Assembly: GCF_014268495.2 (NCBI RefSeq)
Contig: NZ_CP077087.1
Span: 603,001 to 667,000 of the forward strand
Direction of reading: 5' to 3'
Length of the DNA: 64,000 nucleotides
Origin: Pseudomonas monsensis
Lineage (GTDB): Bacteria; Pseudomonadota; Gammaproteobacteria; Pseudomonadales; Pseudomonadaceae
Below the pieces are notes generated by a model. That model was not told where the DNA came from. It searched no databases and saw only the letters and a program-made list of their open reading frames with translations. Positions 40,082 to 48,954 of the stretch are shown here, piece by piece (position 1 is the stretch's first letter; the number at the start of each line of letters is the position of its first letter). The position numbers and the translations under genes were made by a program.

Positions 40082-41442
40082 GTCGCATGCTGAATCTGGG
40101 GTGGTTGGCGCTGGGCGTGGTGATGGCTGCCGGCGCCCAGGAAAAACCGGCGGACTTCGCCACGCAGGTGCCGCTGACCGTCAGTGGCAACGGCCCGTGG
40201 TACCGCCTCGAATTGCCCCTGAGCGCGCAGTTGCAGGCACGCCAGACCGACCTGAGTGACCTGCGGGTGTTCAACGCTGCCGGTGAGCCCCAGGCTTACG
40301 CCTTGGCCCGTGAATCGGCGCAGACCCGCGACAACGGCCAGTTGCACGAAGTGAAGTGGTTCCCCCTGTACAACGCCGCCGATGCCAGCGAACGCGCACC
40401 GAATGTGCGGGTGCAATCGACCACCAGCGGCACGCTGGTCGAAGTACAGCCCTCCAGCCAGTTGGAGGCCGGCGAAGAAGTGCTGCGTGGCTGGCTGTTG
40501 GATGCGAGCGCGATCAAAGCGCCGTTGCAGCAATTGATCCTTGACTGGACCAGTGAGCGCGACGGCTTTCAGCGCTTCAGCATCGAGGCCAGCGACGATT
40601 TGCAGCACTGGCAAGCGTGGGGCGAAGGTCAGGTCGCGCGGCTGACCTTTGCCGATGAGCGTATCGAACAGCATGAGGTGACGCTGCCGGGGCAATCGGC
40701 GCGTTACCTGCGGCTGTTGTGGGAGTCGCCGAGTTCGGCGCCGATCCTCACGGCGGCACAACTGAAAAACAGTGATCCGCGCAACGTTCCGCTGCCGTTG
40801 GTCTGGTCGCAGTCATTGGCCGGCAATAGCACCAAGGCCGGTGAATACAGTTGGCAGTTGCCGATGGGGCTGAATGTCGAGCGGGTGCAGGTTGAACTGA
40901 AGCAGCCGAACAGCCTGGCGCCCGTGACGCTGGCCGGCCGTCGTGAAAGCAGTTTGCCGTGGCAGACATTGAGCAGCGGTTTGCTGTATCGCCTGACGCA
41001 GAACGGTCAGGACGTGGTGCAGAACGAATTGCCGCTGTACGGGCAGACCGTGCAGCAGTTGAAATTGAATGTGGACGAGCGCGGCGGTGGTTTGGGCGAG
41101 CAGGCACCGAGTCTGAAATATGCGGTGCGGGCGACGCAGGTGATTTTCCTCGCACGTGGGGAGGGGCCGTATAGCCTGGCATTGGGTAACCCGAGTGTGA
41201 AACCGGCGAACCTGCCGCTGGCCACGCTGATTCCGGATTTCAAGCCGGAGAAACTCGCAGCCCTGGGCAAGGCGACGGTGGCGGGTGAAGTGCTCACCAC
41301 TCAGGCTTCGCCTGCAACCACGACGGCCGCTGCCGAGACCAACTGGAAGAAAATCGGGTTATGGGCGGTGTTGTTGCTCAGTGTGGTTTTTCTTGGCGCG
41401 ATGGCGTTCAGCTTGTTGCGCAAGCCACCGACCAACACCTGA
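40078..41442 (+). CDS. DUF3999 domain envelope protein
   Basis: A 454-residue protein with a signal peptide (MLNLGWLALGVVMAAGAQ), a large periplasmic beta-rich region (two jelly-roll-like halves, FSIEASDDLQHWQAWGEG) and a C-terminal membrane helix (about residues 425-445) followed by a basic end. TTG at 40078 is preferred because AAGGAG lies 7 bases before it; the ATG at 40087 is 16 bases away. The TTGA overlap couples it to the DUF2339 gene. Function unknown, but the topology suggests a periplasmic partner docked to the giant membrane protein. Confidence 0.85.
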   Translation: MSRMLNLGWLALGVVMAAGAQEKPADFATQVPLTVSGNGPWYRLELPLSAQLQARQTDLSDLRVFNAAGEPQAYALARESAQTRDNGQLHEVKWFPLYNAADASERAPNVRVQSTTSGTLVEVQPSSQLEAGEEVLRGWLLDASAIKAPLQQLILDWTSERDGFQRFSIEASDDLQHWQAWGEGQVARLTFADERIEQHEVTLPGQSARYLRLLWESPSSAPILTAAQLKNSDPRNVPLPLVWSQSLAGNSTKAGEYSWQLPMGLNVERVQVELKQPNSLAPVTLAGRRESSLPWQTLSSGLLYRLTQNGQDVVQNELPLYGQTVQQLKLNVDERGGGLGEQAPSLKYAVRATQVIFLARGEGPYSLALGNPSVKPANLPLATLIPDFKPEKLAALGKATVAGEVLTTQASPATTTAAAETNWKKIGLWAVLLLSVVFLGAMAFSLLRKPPTNT

Positions 41443-41465
41443 GAATGGCCGGCGCTACGCGCCAT

Positions 41466-41554
41466 TCGCTGGCAAGCCAGCTCCCACAGGTTATTGGGTG
41501 TAGACAAAACAGGTGAACGACCGAAGTCCTTGTGGGAGCTGGCTTGCCAGCGAT
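41466..41554. repeat. REP-type inverted repeat pair, outward arrangement
   Basis: TCGCTGGCAAGCCAGCTCCCACA on the left and TGTGGGAGCTGGCTTGCCAGCGA on the right enclose 42 bases. It is the same family as 18632-18724, with the arms in the reverse order. Confidence 0.88.
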
Positions 41555-41781
41555 GACTGCCGATCAATCAACAAAAATCTTCAAACTGCCGCTATCACTC
41601 AACCACCACCCGTCCCGAACCGGTCTACGCTAAACCCGCTACCTGAACTCTCCACTGACAATCACGTCTCATAGAGGCAATTACGCCCCAACGCACGTTA
41701 CCGGGCGTCTTCGCTCGCTACGTTTTCAGACTCCCTGTAAACTGCGCGGGTTTTTAGCCCCCCATTCCACCGGAGCCGTCC
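41555..41781. other. Intergenic region upstream of fbp
   Basis: About 230 bases with no gene. CCGGAG 7 bases before the fbp ATG is the ribosome binding site. No clear promoter was identified. Confidence 0.5.
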
Positions 41782-42792
41782 ATGTCCCGCGTTACCCTGA
41801 GTCGCTATTTGATTGAGCAGACCCGCAGCAACAACACTCCTGCCGATCTGCGCTTCCTGATCGAAGTGGTGGCGCGTGCCTGCAAGGAGATCAGCCACGC
41901 CGTGTCCAAAGGCGCCCTGGGCGGTGTTCTGGGCAGCATGGGCACTGAAAACGTCCAAGGCGAAGTGCAGAAGAAGCTCGACGTGATCTCCAACGAGATC
42001 TTGCTCGAAGCCAACGAATGGGGCGGTCACCTGGCCGGCATGGCGTCCGAAGAAATGGACAATGCCTACCAGATCCCGGGCAAATACCCGAAAGGCGCCT
42101 ACCTGCTGGTATTCGACCCACTGGACGGTTCGTCGAACATCGACATCAACGCCCCGGTCGGCACCATCTTCTCGGTACTGCGTTGCCCGAACGAATACCT
42201 GAGCCAGAACGAGCCGTTGAACGAGAAAGCGTTCCTGCAGCCAGGCACCCAACAGGTTGCCGCCGGTTACGCGATCTACGGCCCGCAGACCATGCTGGTG
42301 CTGACCCTGGGCGACGGCGTCAAGGGCTTCACCCTGGACCGCGAAATGGGCAGCTTCGTCCTGACCCACGAAGACATCACCATTCCTGAATCGACCCAGG
42401 AATTCGCCATCAACATGTCCAACCAGCGCCACTGGGAAGCCCCGGTACAGCGCTACGTTGGCGAACTGCTGGCCGGCGAAGAAGGTCCGCTGAAGAAGAA
42501 CTACAACATGCGTTGGGTGGCCGCGATGGTTGCCGACGTGCACCGCATCCTGACCCGTGGCGGTCTGTTCATGTACCCACGCGACAGCCGTGAGCCATCC
42601 AAGCCGGGCAAACTGCGTCTGATGTACGAAGCCAACCCGATGTCGTTCCTGGTGGAACAGGCCGGCGGCGCGTCCACCGACGGTCACCAGCGCATCCTCG
42701 ACATTCAGCCCGAAGGCCTGCACCAGCGCGTAGCGGTGTTCCTTGGCTCGAAAGAAGAAGTCGCCCGCGCCACGGCCTACCACAAGGAATAA
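41782..42792 (+). CDS. fbp: Class I fructose-1,6-bisphosphatase
   Basis: A 336-residue gluconeogenic enzyme hydrolysing fructose 1,6-bisphosphate. The metal-binding motif DPLDGSSNID, the GTIFSVL strand and the substrate loop NYNMRWVAAMVADVHR are intact. It is essential for growth on organic acids, typical for Pseudomonas. The DUF924 gene follows after 3 bases, so the two are probably co-transcribed. Confidence 0.97.
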   Translation: MSRVTLSRYLIEQTRSNNTPADLRFLIEVVARACKEISHAVSKGALGGVLGSMGTENVQGEVQKKLDVISNEILLEANEWGGHLAGMASEEMDNAYQIPGKYPKGAYLLVFDPLDGSSNIDINAPVGTIFSVLRCPNEYLSQNEPLNEKAFLQPGTQQVAAGYAIYGPQTMLVLTLGDGVKGFTLDREMGSFVLTHEDITIPESTQEFAINMSNQRHWEAPVQRYVGELLAGEEGPLKKNYNMRWVAAMVADVHRILTRGGLFMYPRDSREPSKPGKLRLMYEANPMSFLVEQAGGASTDGHQRILDIQPEGLHQRVAVFLGSKEEVARATAYHKE

Positions 42793-42795
42793 ACC

Positions 42796-43398
42796 ATGCA
42801 CGCGCCTTGGCAGCCGTTGCTCGAGTGGTGGTTCGGACACGCCGAATCACCTGACGAGATTGCGGCTGACAAAGGCAAGTTGTGGTTCGGCAAGAAAGAT
42901 AGCCAAGACCTCGAAGCGCAGACGCGTTTCGGGGTCTTTGTCGATCAGGCCCTCGCCGGCGAATTGACCGAGTGGACGCAACGTCCCGAAGGTTGGCTGG
43001 CGGTGGTGCTGCTGCTCGATCAATTGCCGCGAATGATCTTTCGCGACTCTCCCAAAGCGTTTTCCGGTGATCTGCGCGCGCAGAAACTCGTCGCCCAAGG
43101 CATTGCGGCGGACTTTGACCGGCAGTTGAAGCCGATCCAGCGGGTATTCATTTATCTGGTGTTCGAACACTGCGAAAACCTCGCGGTGCAGAACGAAGCC
43201 GTTTCACGGTTTATGGATCTGGTGGCTGAACAGCCGGAAGCCGAGCGGGCGGTGTTTGCCGATAATCTGGATTACGCCGAGCGGCACCGCAAAGTGATTG
43301 CGCGGTTTGGCCGGTTTCCGCATCGCAATGCGGTGTTGGGGCGGGAATCTACGGCTGAGGAGTTGGTGTTTCTTTCTGGGCCTGGCTCTAGATTTTAA
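42796..43398 (+). CDS. DUF924 family protein
   Basis: A 200-residue soluble helical protein of the DUF924 (TPR-like) family: WQPLLEWWFG start, LDQLPRMIFR and the C-terminal HRKVIARFGRFPHRNAVLGR motif. Its biochemical function is not known. It directly follows fbp. Confidence 0.9.
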   Translation: MHAPWQPLLEWWFGHAESPDEIAADKGKLWFGKKDSQDLEAQTRFGVFVDQALAGELTEWTQRPEGWLAVVLLLDQLPRMIFRDSPKAFSGDLRAQKLVAQGIAADFDRQLKPIQRVFIYLVFEHCENLAVQNEAVSRFMDLVAEQPEAERAVFADNLDYAERHRKVIARFGRFPHRNAVLGRESTAEELVFLSGPGSRF

Positions 43399-43404
43399 GA
43401 GCTT

Positions 43405-43566
43405 TCCCTCACCCTAGCCCTCTCCCGGGGGGAGAGGGGACTGATCGAGGTGTCTGGGCTTGATACATCGACCTGAGATATCGAGTCGAACTCAGGTTTT
43501 GAACAGTGTGAAGATCGGCTCCCTTTCCCCCTCGCCCCCCTGGGGGAGAGGGTTGGGGTGAGGGGG
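43405..43566. repeat. Composite repeat element, single unit (copy C)
   Basis: TCCCTCACCCTAGCCCTCTCCC on the left and the inverse GGGAGAGGGTTGGGGTGAGGGGG on the right enclose one unit that includes an inverse TACATCGACCTGA motif. It lies between two convergent genes. Confidence 0.82.
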
Positions 43567-43581
43567 TAAAGCCCTTGATCT

Positions 43582-45474
43582 TCAGATCCTGAAACTGCCC
43601 ACCAACTGCTTCAACCGCGCCGCCTGCTGCTCCAGATCCGAGCACGCCCGCAGCGTTGCCTGCAGGTTCTCCACACCTTCCTGGTTCAGCGTGTTGATCT
43701 CGTTGATATCGACATTGATCGACTCGACCACTGCGGTCTGCTCTTCGGTCGCGGTGGCCACCGACTGGTTCATGCCGTCGATCTCGCCGATGCGCTGGGT
43801 CACGCTGCCCAACCGCTCGCCGGCCTGGTTGGCGATGCCGACGCTGCTTTCGCTCTCGCGCTGGCTCTCGGTCATGATGTTCACCGCCTGGCGTGCGCCG
43901 ACCTGCAGCTCTTCGATCATCTTCTGCACTTGTTGCGCCGAATCCTGGGTACGGTGCGCGAGGTTGCGCACTTCGTCCGCGACCACGGCAAAACCACGCC
44001 CGGCTTCACCGGCACGGGCCGCTTCGATCGCGGCGTTGAGCGCCAGCAGGTTGGTCTGCTGCGAGATGCTGGTGATCACTTCCAGAATCTGGCCGATGTT
44101 TACCGTGTTGCTGTTGAGGGTTTCGATGTTGCCGCAGGAGTCGCTGATTTTTGCCGACAGTTGCTGCATGGCGTGGATGGTTTTATCTACCACCTGCTGG
44201 CCGTCGACCGCCAGGCTGCGCGCATCGCTGGAGTGCTGCGAGGCGAGGGCGGCGTTTTGCGCGATTTCCTGGGCGGCGGCGCCGAGCTGGTTGATCGCGG
44301 CGGCCACGCTGTTGGTGCGGCTGGCCTGCTGGTCAGAGTTGTACATTGACGAGTTCGATGCGGCGACCACGCGCAGGGCGACTTCGTTGACCTGGCCGGT
44401 GGCCGAGGACACTTCGCGGATCGAGGTGTGAATGCGCTCGACGAAGCGGTTGAACGAGGTGCCCAGTGCGCCGAACTCGTCGTGGCCGTGGATCACCAGA
44501 CGCTTGGTCAGGTCGCCCTCGCCTTCAGCGATATCGTGCATGGCGCGGCCCATGGTCAGCAGCGGTTGCATCAGCACGCGGATCAGCATGCCGAGCAGGG
44601 CGATGATGATCACCACGGCAATGACCATGGCGATCAGCGCCGAAGTGCGGAATTCACTGAGCATCGAGAACGCAGTGTCTTTGTCCAGCACCAGCGCCAC
44701 GTACCAGTCGGCCGATGGCACGCCGTTGACGTGGGTGAAGGAGATCAGTTGAGTCTTGCCGTCGAACTCGACTTCTTTCAGGCCCGGGCTGACCTTCGGC
44801 GCGCCGTTCGGATACGCCTCGGCGAGGGTCTTGAGCACCAGTTTGCTGTCCGGGTGGATGAGGATCTTGCCCTCGCTGCTGACGATGAAGGCGTGGCCGT
44901 GGCCGCCGAAGTTCAGCGAGTTGATGATCGCGCTGACGCTGCTCAGGTCGATGTCTGCACCGGCCACGCCGAGCATCTGGCCCTGGCGCTGCACCGGGGT
45001 GGCGACGGTGATCACCAGTTTGCCCGACGAAGCGGCGATGTACGGTTCGGTGACGATGGTCTGCTGCGCGCTGTTGGCCGCCTTGTACCAGCCACGGGCG
45101 CGCGGGTCGTAGTCCGGCGCGCGGTTGCCGGCGGGCACCGAGAACATCACGCCGTCGACACCACCGAAGTAGCTGAGCTGGAAATTGCCGGTGTAGGCGG
45201 GCAGGTCGATGATGCGTTTCAGGCTGGCGGGTGCATTACCGTCAACCGCCACTTGCTGCGACAGCGATTGCAGCAACTGAATCCGGCTTTCCAGCCAGGT
45301 CTGGATGTTGCTGGTGGTCAAGCTGCCCAGTTCCTGCATCGACGCTTCGGTGCTGCTGCTCAGGGCTTCGCGTTGTCGGTAATCGTTGAACAAAATGAAA
45401 CAGGCGAACGCAATGGCCACCACGAGGGCGGCAGCCAACAAGATCTTGTGGCTGAATTTCATGTTTCTGGTCAT
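43582..45474 (-). CDS. Methyl-accepting chemotaxis protein with dCache ligand domain
   Basis: A 630-residue chemoreceptor: membrane helix 1 (about residues 8-28), a periplasmic double-Cache domain, helix 2 (about 280-302), a HAMP domain and a cytoplasmic signalling domain with hairpin tip ISQQTNLLALNAAIEAARAG. The Cache domain contains YDPRARGWYKAA and GVAGADIDL, which resemble the Y/R-x-W-Y/D amino-acid-binding pattern of dCache_1AA receptors. Amino acids are therefore the likely ligands by inference. ATG at 45474 is chosen; the frame to 45570 lacks a signal start. Confidence 0.93.
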   Translation of the reverse strand: MTRNMKFSHKILLAAALVVAIAFACFILFNDYRQREALSSSTEASMQELGSLTTSNIQTWLESRIQLLQSLSQQVAVDGNAPASLKRIIDLPAYTGNFQLSYFGGVDGVMFSVPAGNRAPDYDPRARGWYKAANSAQQTIVTEPYIAASSGKLVITVATPVQRQGQMLGVAGADIDLSSVSAIINSLNFGGHGHAFIVSSEGKILIHPDSKLVLKTLAEAYPNGAPKVSPGLKEVEFDGKTQLISFTHVNGVPSADWYVALVLDKDTAFSMLSEFRTSALIAMVIAVVIIIALLGMLIRVLMQPLLTMGRAMHDIAEGEGDLTKRLVIHGHDEFGALGTSFNRFVERIHTSIREVSSATGQVNEVALRVVAASNSSMYNSDQQASRTNSVAAAINQLGAAAQEIAQNAALASQHSSDARSLAVDGQQVVDKTIHAMQQLSAKISDSCGNIETLNSNTVNIGQILEVITSISQQTNLLALNAAIEAARAGEAGRGFAVVADEVRNLAHRTQDSAQQVQKMIEELQVGARQAVNIMTESQRESESSVGIANQAGERLGSVTQRIGEIDGMNQSVATATEEQTAVVESINVDINEINTLNQEGVENLQATLRACSDLEQQAARLKQLVGSFRI

Positions 45475-45755
45475 CGAATGAACTACCGCGAAGGGACTGG
45501 TCAAGAAAGGGCGGCAATTTGCCACACTCGGGGGCTTTGCGCTGCTCTTATTTCGACCGCGGCGCGCCAAAGATTAGGCGGTTTTCGTGAAATGCGACGA
45601 AATGCGCACCAGGCCCACAAGGTGTCTGATTTATCGGCAAAAGCCAGACGGGCGGGCTAATAAATAGCCGTCCGTACAGGGAACCAGAAGAAGGTTTTCT
45701 CTTCTAAGCTTCTGGTTGGCACCCTGCCATCCCCCCTCGTTCCAGGAGTTACACC
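45475..45755. other. Divergent intergenic region, chemoreceptor and lipoprotein
   Basis: 280 bases with no gene. AACCAGAAG and CTTCTGGTT form a 9-base inverted repeat at 45682-45717 shortly before the lipoprotein gene; it could be an operator or a leader hairpin. Confidence 0.5.
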
Positions 45756-46010
45756 ATGTCGCTGCGATCTATCGCCCTGTTGTCGTTTTGCGTGCTGTTG
45801 GCCGCATGCAGCAAGGTCAACCAGGAAAACTACTCGAAGCTCTCGGCCGGCATGGCCAAGGCCGAGGTTGAGACCTTGCTCGGCAAACCCACCGACTGCT
45901 CGGGCGCGCTCGGCATGTCCAGTTGCACCTGGGGCGACAAGAACAGCTTTATCAGCGTGCAGTACGCCGGTGACAAAGTGCTGATGTTTTCCGGCCAAGG
46001 CCTGAAGTAA
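45756..46010 (+). CDS. Small BamE/SmpA-like lipoprotein
   Basis: An 84-residue precursor with a lipobox (LLAAC, lipidated C18). The mature part of about 67 residues carries a BamE/OmlA-like motif (NYSKLSAGMAKAEVETLLGKP) and two cysteines in DCSGALGMSSCTWG that could form a disulfide. It is probably a periplasmic or outer-membrane lipoprotein, but its function is unknown. The lipocalin gene follows after about 30 bases. Confidence 0.85.
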   Translation: MSLRSIALLSFCVLLAACSKVNQENYSKLSAGMAKAEVETLLGKPTDCSGALGMSSCTWGDKNSFISVQYAGDKVLMFSGQGLK

Positions 46011-46041
46011 ACCGGGGCTTCGCGCCCACGGAGAAGAAAAA

Positions 46042-46611
46042 ATGAAGCGGTTATTGTTGATCCTTTTTGCCGGCCTGGTGTTGGCCGGCTGCGCCACTTC
46101 AGGCGTCGACCCGTTGGCGCCGAAGACGGCCAACAGTGTCAATCTCAAGCGTTATCAGGGCACCTGGTACGAACTGGCGCGCTTGCCAATGTACTTCCAG
46201 CGCAATTGCGCGCAATCCGAAGCCCATTACACCCTCCAGCCTGACGGTAACGTCGCGGTGCTCAATCGCTGCCTGACGTCGCAGTGGCAGTGGGAAGAGG
46301 CCAAGGGCAAGGCTTATCCACAGGTGCCGGGCAAGACCGACAAGCTGTGGGTCGAGTTCGATACCTGGTTCTCGCGGCTGATTCCGGGTGTGGCGAAAGG
46401 CGAATACTGGGTGTTGTACGTCAGCGATGACTACAAGACTGCCATCGTCGGCGATCCGAGTCGCAAGTACATGTGGCTGTTGTCGCGCACGCCGACCGTC
46501 AACGGTGTGGTGCGTGAAGAACTGCTGAGCAAGGCGCGGCAGCAGGGGTATGACACCACGCGATTGATCTGGCGAACGTCGGATCGGCAGATGGCCAAGA
46601 CTTCGAATTAA
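46042..46611 (+). CDS. Bacterial lipocalin (Blc-like) lipoprotein
   Basis: A 189-residue outer-membrane lipocalin: signal peptide and lipobox (LAGC, C16), the lipocalin GxW motif RYQGTWYELAR, the NRCLT strand and the C-terminal RTPTVNGVV segment. Blc proteins bind lysophospholipids or fatty acids at the outer membrane and are stress-induced in enterics. It is adjacent to another lipoprotein and probably in the same transcript. Confidence 0.93.
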   Translation: MKRLLLILFAGLVLAGCATSGVDPLAPKTANSVNLKRYQGTWYELARLPMYFQRNCAQSEAHYTLQPDGNVAVLNRCLTSQWQWEEAKGKAYPQVPGKTDKLWVEFDTWFSRLIPGVAKGEYWVLYVSDDYKTAIVGDPSRKYMWLLSRTPTVNGVVREELLSKARQQGYDTTRLIWRTSDRQMAKTSN

Positions 46612-46630
46612 GCATCGCCACCAATCAAAA

Positions 46631-46720
46631 TGTGGGAGCGAGCTTGCTCGCGAAGAGGCCGTATCAGTCGACTGAAATGTTGACTGATACACCGCTTTCG
46701 CGAGCAAGCTCGCTCCCACA
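46631..46720. repeat. REP-type inverted repeat pair (GGAGCGAGC family)
   Basis: TGTGGGAGCGAGCTTGCTCGCGA and its inverse enclose about 45 bases between the convergent lipocalin and hutF genes. Confidence 0.88.
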
Positions 46721-46733
46721 TTTTTGTTTTGTG

Positions 46734-48098
46734 TCAGCCTAAAAGGTCGCGCAGGACCTGGGTGAAGGCGCGGGCGCTGTCCTCTTCGCCGGCATGCCGG
46801 CCGTCACGCACCACCCACTGGCCGTTGACCAGCACATCGCGCACCTGACGATCGCCACCGGCGAACAACCACCGATTCAAGATCCCGTCACCCGTGGCCG
46901 TGGCCAGATACGGATCGTTGCCATCGAGCACAATCCAGTCCGCACGCTTGCCAACCGCCAGCGCACCAATCGGTTGCCCCAACGCCTGCGCACCACCGTC
47001 CAGCGCTGCGTCATACAACGTACGCCCGACCATCGGCTGATCCGCGCCATACAAACGGTTACGCCGCTGATCACGCAAGCGCTGGCCGTATTCCAGCCAA
47101 CGCAATTCCTCGACCACGCTGAGCGACACATGGCTGTCGGAACCGATACCCATACGCCCACCCTGGGCGAGGAAATTCACCGCCGGGAAAATCCCGTCGC
47201 CGAGGTTGGCTTCGGTGGTCAGACACAGGCCGGCGATGGCGCGACTCTTGGCCATCAGCGTGACTTCTTCCGGGTTGGCGTGAGTCGCGTGAACCAGGCA
47301 CCAGCGCTGATCGACTTCGGTGTTTTCGTAGAGCCATTGCAACGGACGCCGTCCGCTCCAGCTCAGGCAGTCATCGACTTCCTTCTGCTGTTCGGCGATG
47401 TGAATGTGCACCGGGCACTGTTGGTCGCTGGCGGCCAGCACTTCGCTGATCTGCTGCGGGGTCACCGCGCGCAACGAGTGAAAGCACAGGCCCAGCGATT
47501 GCGCCTTTTGCTGCGCCAGTAATGGCTGCAAGCGCGATTGCAGGTTCAGGTAATTTTCGGTGCTGTTGATAAAGCGACGCTGGCCGTCGTTCGGCGTCTG
47601 CCCGCCAAAACCCGAATGGCTGTAGAGCACCGGCAGCAGGGTCAGGCCGATGCCGCTGTCACTTGCGGCCTGGCTGATGCGCAGCGCCAGCTCGGCCGGG
47701 TCGGCGTAAGGCTGGCCGTTGTGGTCGTGGTGCACGTAATGGAATTCGGCGACCGAGGTATAACCGGCCTTGAGCATCTCGATGTACAACTGACGGGCGA
47801 TCACCCCGAGCTGATCCGGACTGATTTTTCCGACCAGCCGATACATCAGGTCGCGCCAGGTCCAGAAACTGTCGTTGGGATTGCCGGCCACTTCGGCCAG
47901 TCCGGCCATCGCACGCTGGAAGGCGTGGGAGTGCAGGTTGGGCATCCCCGGCAGCAACGGGCCGCTCAGCCGCTCGGCGCCATCTGCGGTGGAATCGGCC
48001 TGGATTTGGGTCAACACGCCATCGGCGTTGACCTCAAGACGTACATGGTTGGCCCATCCGTTAGGCAGCAGCGCGCGTTCGGCAAAGAAGGCGGACAT
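46734..48098 (-). CDS. hutF: Formimidoylglutamate deiminase HutF
   Basis: A 454-residue amidohydrolase that converts N-formimino-L-glutamate to N-formyl-L-glutamate and ammonia. This is the pseudomonad five-step branch of histidine degradation. Metal ligands are seen in PNLHSHAFQRAM and in later HIAEQ, HATH and GSDSHV motifs. It is transcribed divergently from hutC across a short region with a HutC-type palindrome. Confidence 0.96.
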   Translation of the reverse strand: MSAFFAERALLPNGWANHVRLEVNADGVLTQIQADSTADGAERLSGPLLPGMPNLHSHAFQRAMAGLAEVAGNPNDSFWTWRDLMYRLVGKISPDQLGVIARQLYIEMLKAGYTSVAEFHYVHHDHNGQPYADPAELALRISQAASDSGIGLTLLPVLYSHSGFGGQTPNDGQRRFINSTENYLNLQSRLQPLLAQQKAQSLGLCFHSLRAVTPQQISEVLAASDQQCPVHIHIAEQQKEVDDCLSWSGRRPLQWLYENTEVDQRWCLVHATHANPEEVTLMAKSRAIAGLCLTTEANLGDGIFPAVNFLAQGGRMGIGSDSHVSLSVVEELRWLEYGQRLRDQRRNRLYGADQPMVGRTLYDAALDGGAQALGQPIGALAVGKRADWIVLDGNDPYLATATGDGILNRWLFAGGDRQVRDVLVNGQWVVRDGRHAGEEDSARAFTQVLRDLLG

Positions 48099-48124
48099 GG
48101 TTCAGCACCCCATCGTGTGTTATT

Positions 48125-48134
48125 TGTATATACA
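48125..48134. promoter_or_regulatory. HutC-type operator between hutF and hutC
   Basis: TGTATATACA is a perfect 10-base palindrome matching the core of the hutU operator at 49854 (TGTATGTACA). A further TATACA follows directly. It lies in the 106-base gap between divergent hutF and hutC, where it can control both. Confidence 0.65.
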
Positions 48135-48204
48135 TATACAGACGTTTGCCTGCCCGGTAAACTCCGGCAAGCTAGCCACTTTCTTCAATGAACAGGGATC
48201 AACC

Positions 48205-48954
48205 GTGCCGACTCCGCCTCCAGTCTCCCCGTTGGCCGCGAACCTGGGCGACAGTCCGGCGCCCTTGTACGCCCGCGTCAAACAGATGATCACCCAGCAG
48301 ATCGACAGCGGTAACTGGCCGCCGCACTACCGTGTGCCGTCGGAAAGCGAGCTGGTCAATCAGCTCGGTTTCAGCCGTATGACCATCAACCGTGCGTTGC
48401 GTGAAATGACCGCTGACGGTTTGCTGGTGCGCATGCAAGGCGTCGGTACATTCGTCGCCGAACCGAAGAGCCAGTCTGCGCTGTTCGAAGTGCACAATAT
48501 CGCCGACGAAATCGCCTCACGCGGCCACCGCCACACCTGCCAGGTCATTACTCTGGAAGAAGAGGCCGCCGGCTCCGAACGCGCACTGGCGCTGGACATG
48601 CGCGAAGGGCAGAAGGTTTTTCACTCGCTGATCGTGCATTACGAAAACGACATTCCGGTGCAAATCGAAGACCGTTTCGTCAACGCGCTGGTCGCGCCGG
48701 AATACCTCAAGCAGGATTTCACCCTGCAAACCCCGTATGCCTATCTCAACCAGGTGGCGCCGCTGACTGAAGGCGAACACGTGGTCGAAGCGATCCTCGC
48801 TGAACCGTCCGAGTGCAAATTGCTGCAGATCGAAAAAGGCGAGCCGTGCCTGTTGATCCGCCGTCGTACCTGGTCGGGCCGTCAGCCGGTGACGGCGGCG
48901 CGCCTGATTCACCCCGGTTCCCGTCATCGTCTGGAAGGACGCTTTCATAAATGA
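48205..48954 (+). CDS. hutC: Histidine utilisation repressor HutC
   Basis: A 249-residue GntR/HutC-type repressor with an N-terminal winged helix-turn-helix (PLYARVKQMITQQI to GFSRMTINRALREM) and a C-terminal UTRA ligand domain that senses urocanate. GTG at 48205 is preceded by AGGGA and gives the usual length; the earlier ATG at 48188 is out of frame. It is coupled to hutD by ATGA. Its probable operators are 48125-48134 and 49854-49867. Confidence 0.95.
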   Translation: MPTPPPVSPLAANLGDSPAPLYARVKQMITQQIDSGNWPPHYRVPSESELVNQLGFSRMTINRALREMTADGLLVRMQGVGTFVAEPKSQSALFEVHNIADEIASRGHRHTCQVITLEEEAAGSERALALDMREGQKVFHSLIVHYENDIPVQIEDRFVNALVAPEYLKQDFTLQTPYAYLNQVAPLTEGEHVVEAILAEPSECKLLQIEKGEPCLLIRRRTWSGRQPVTAARLIHPGSRHRLEGRFHK

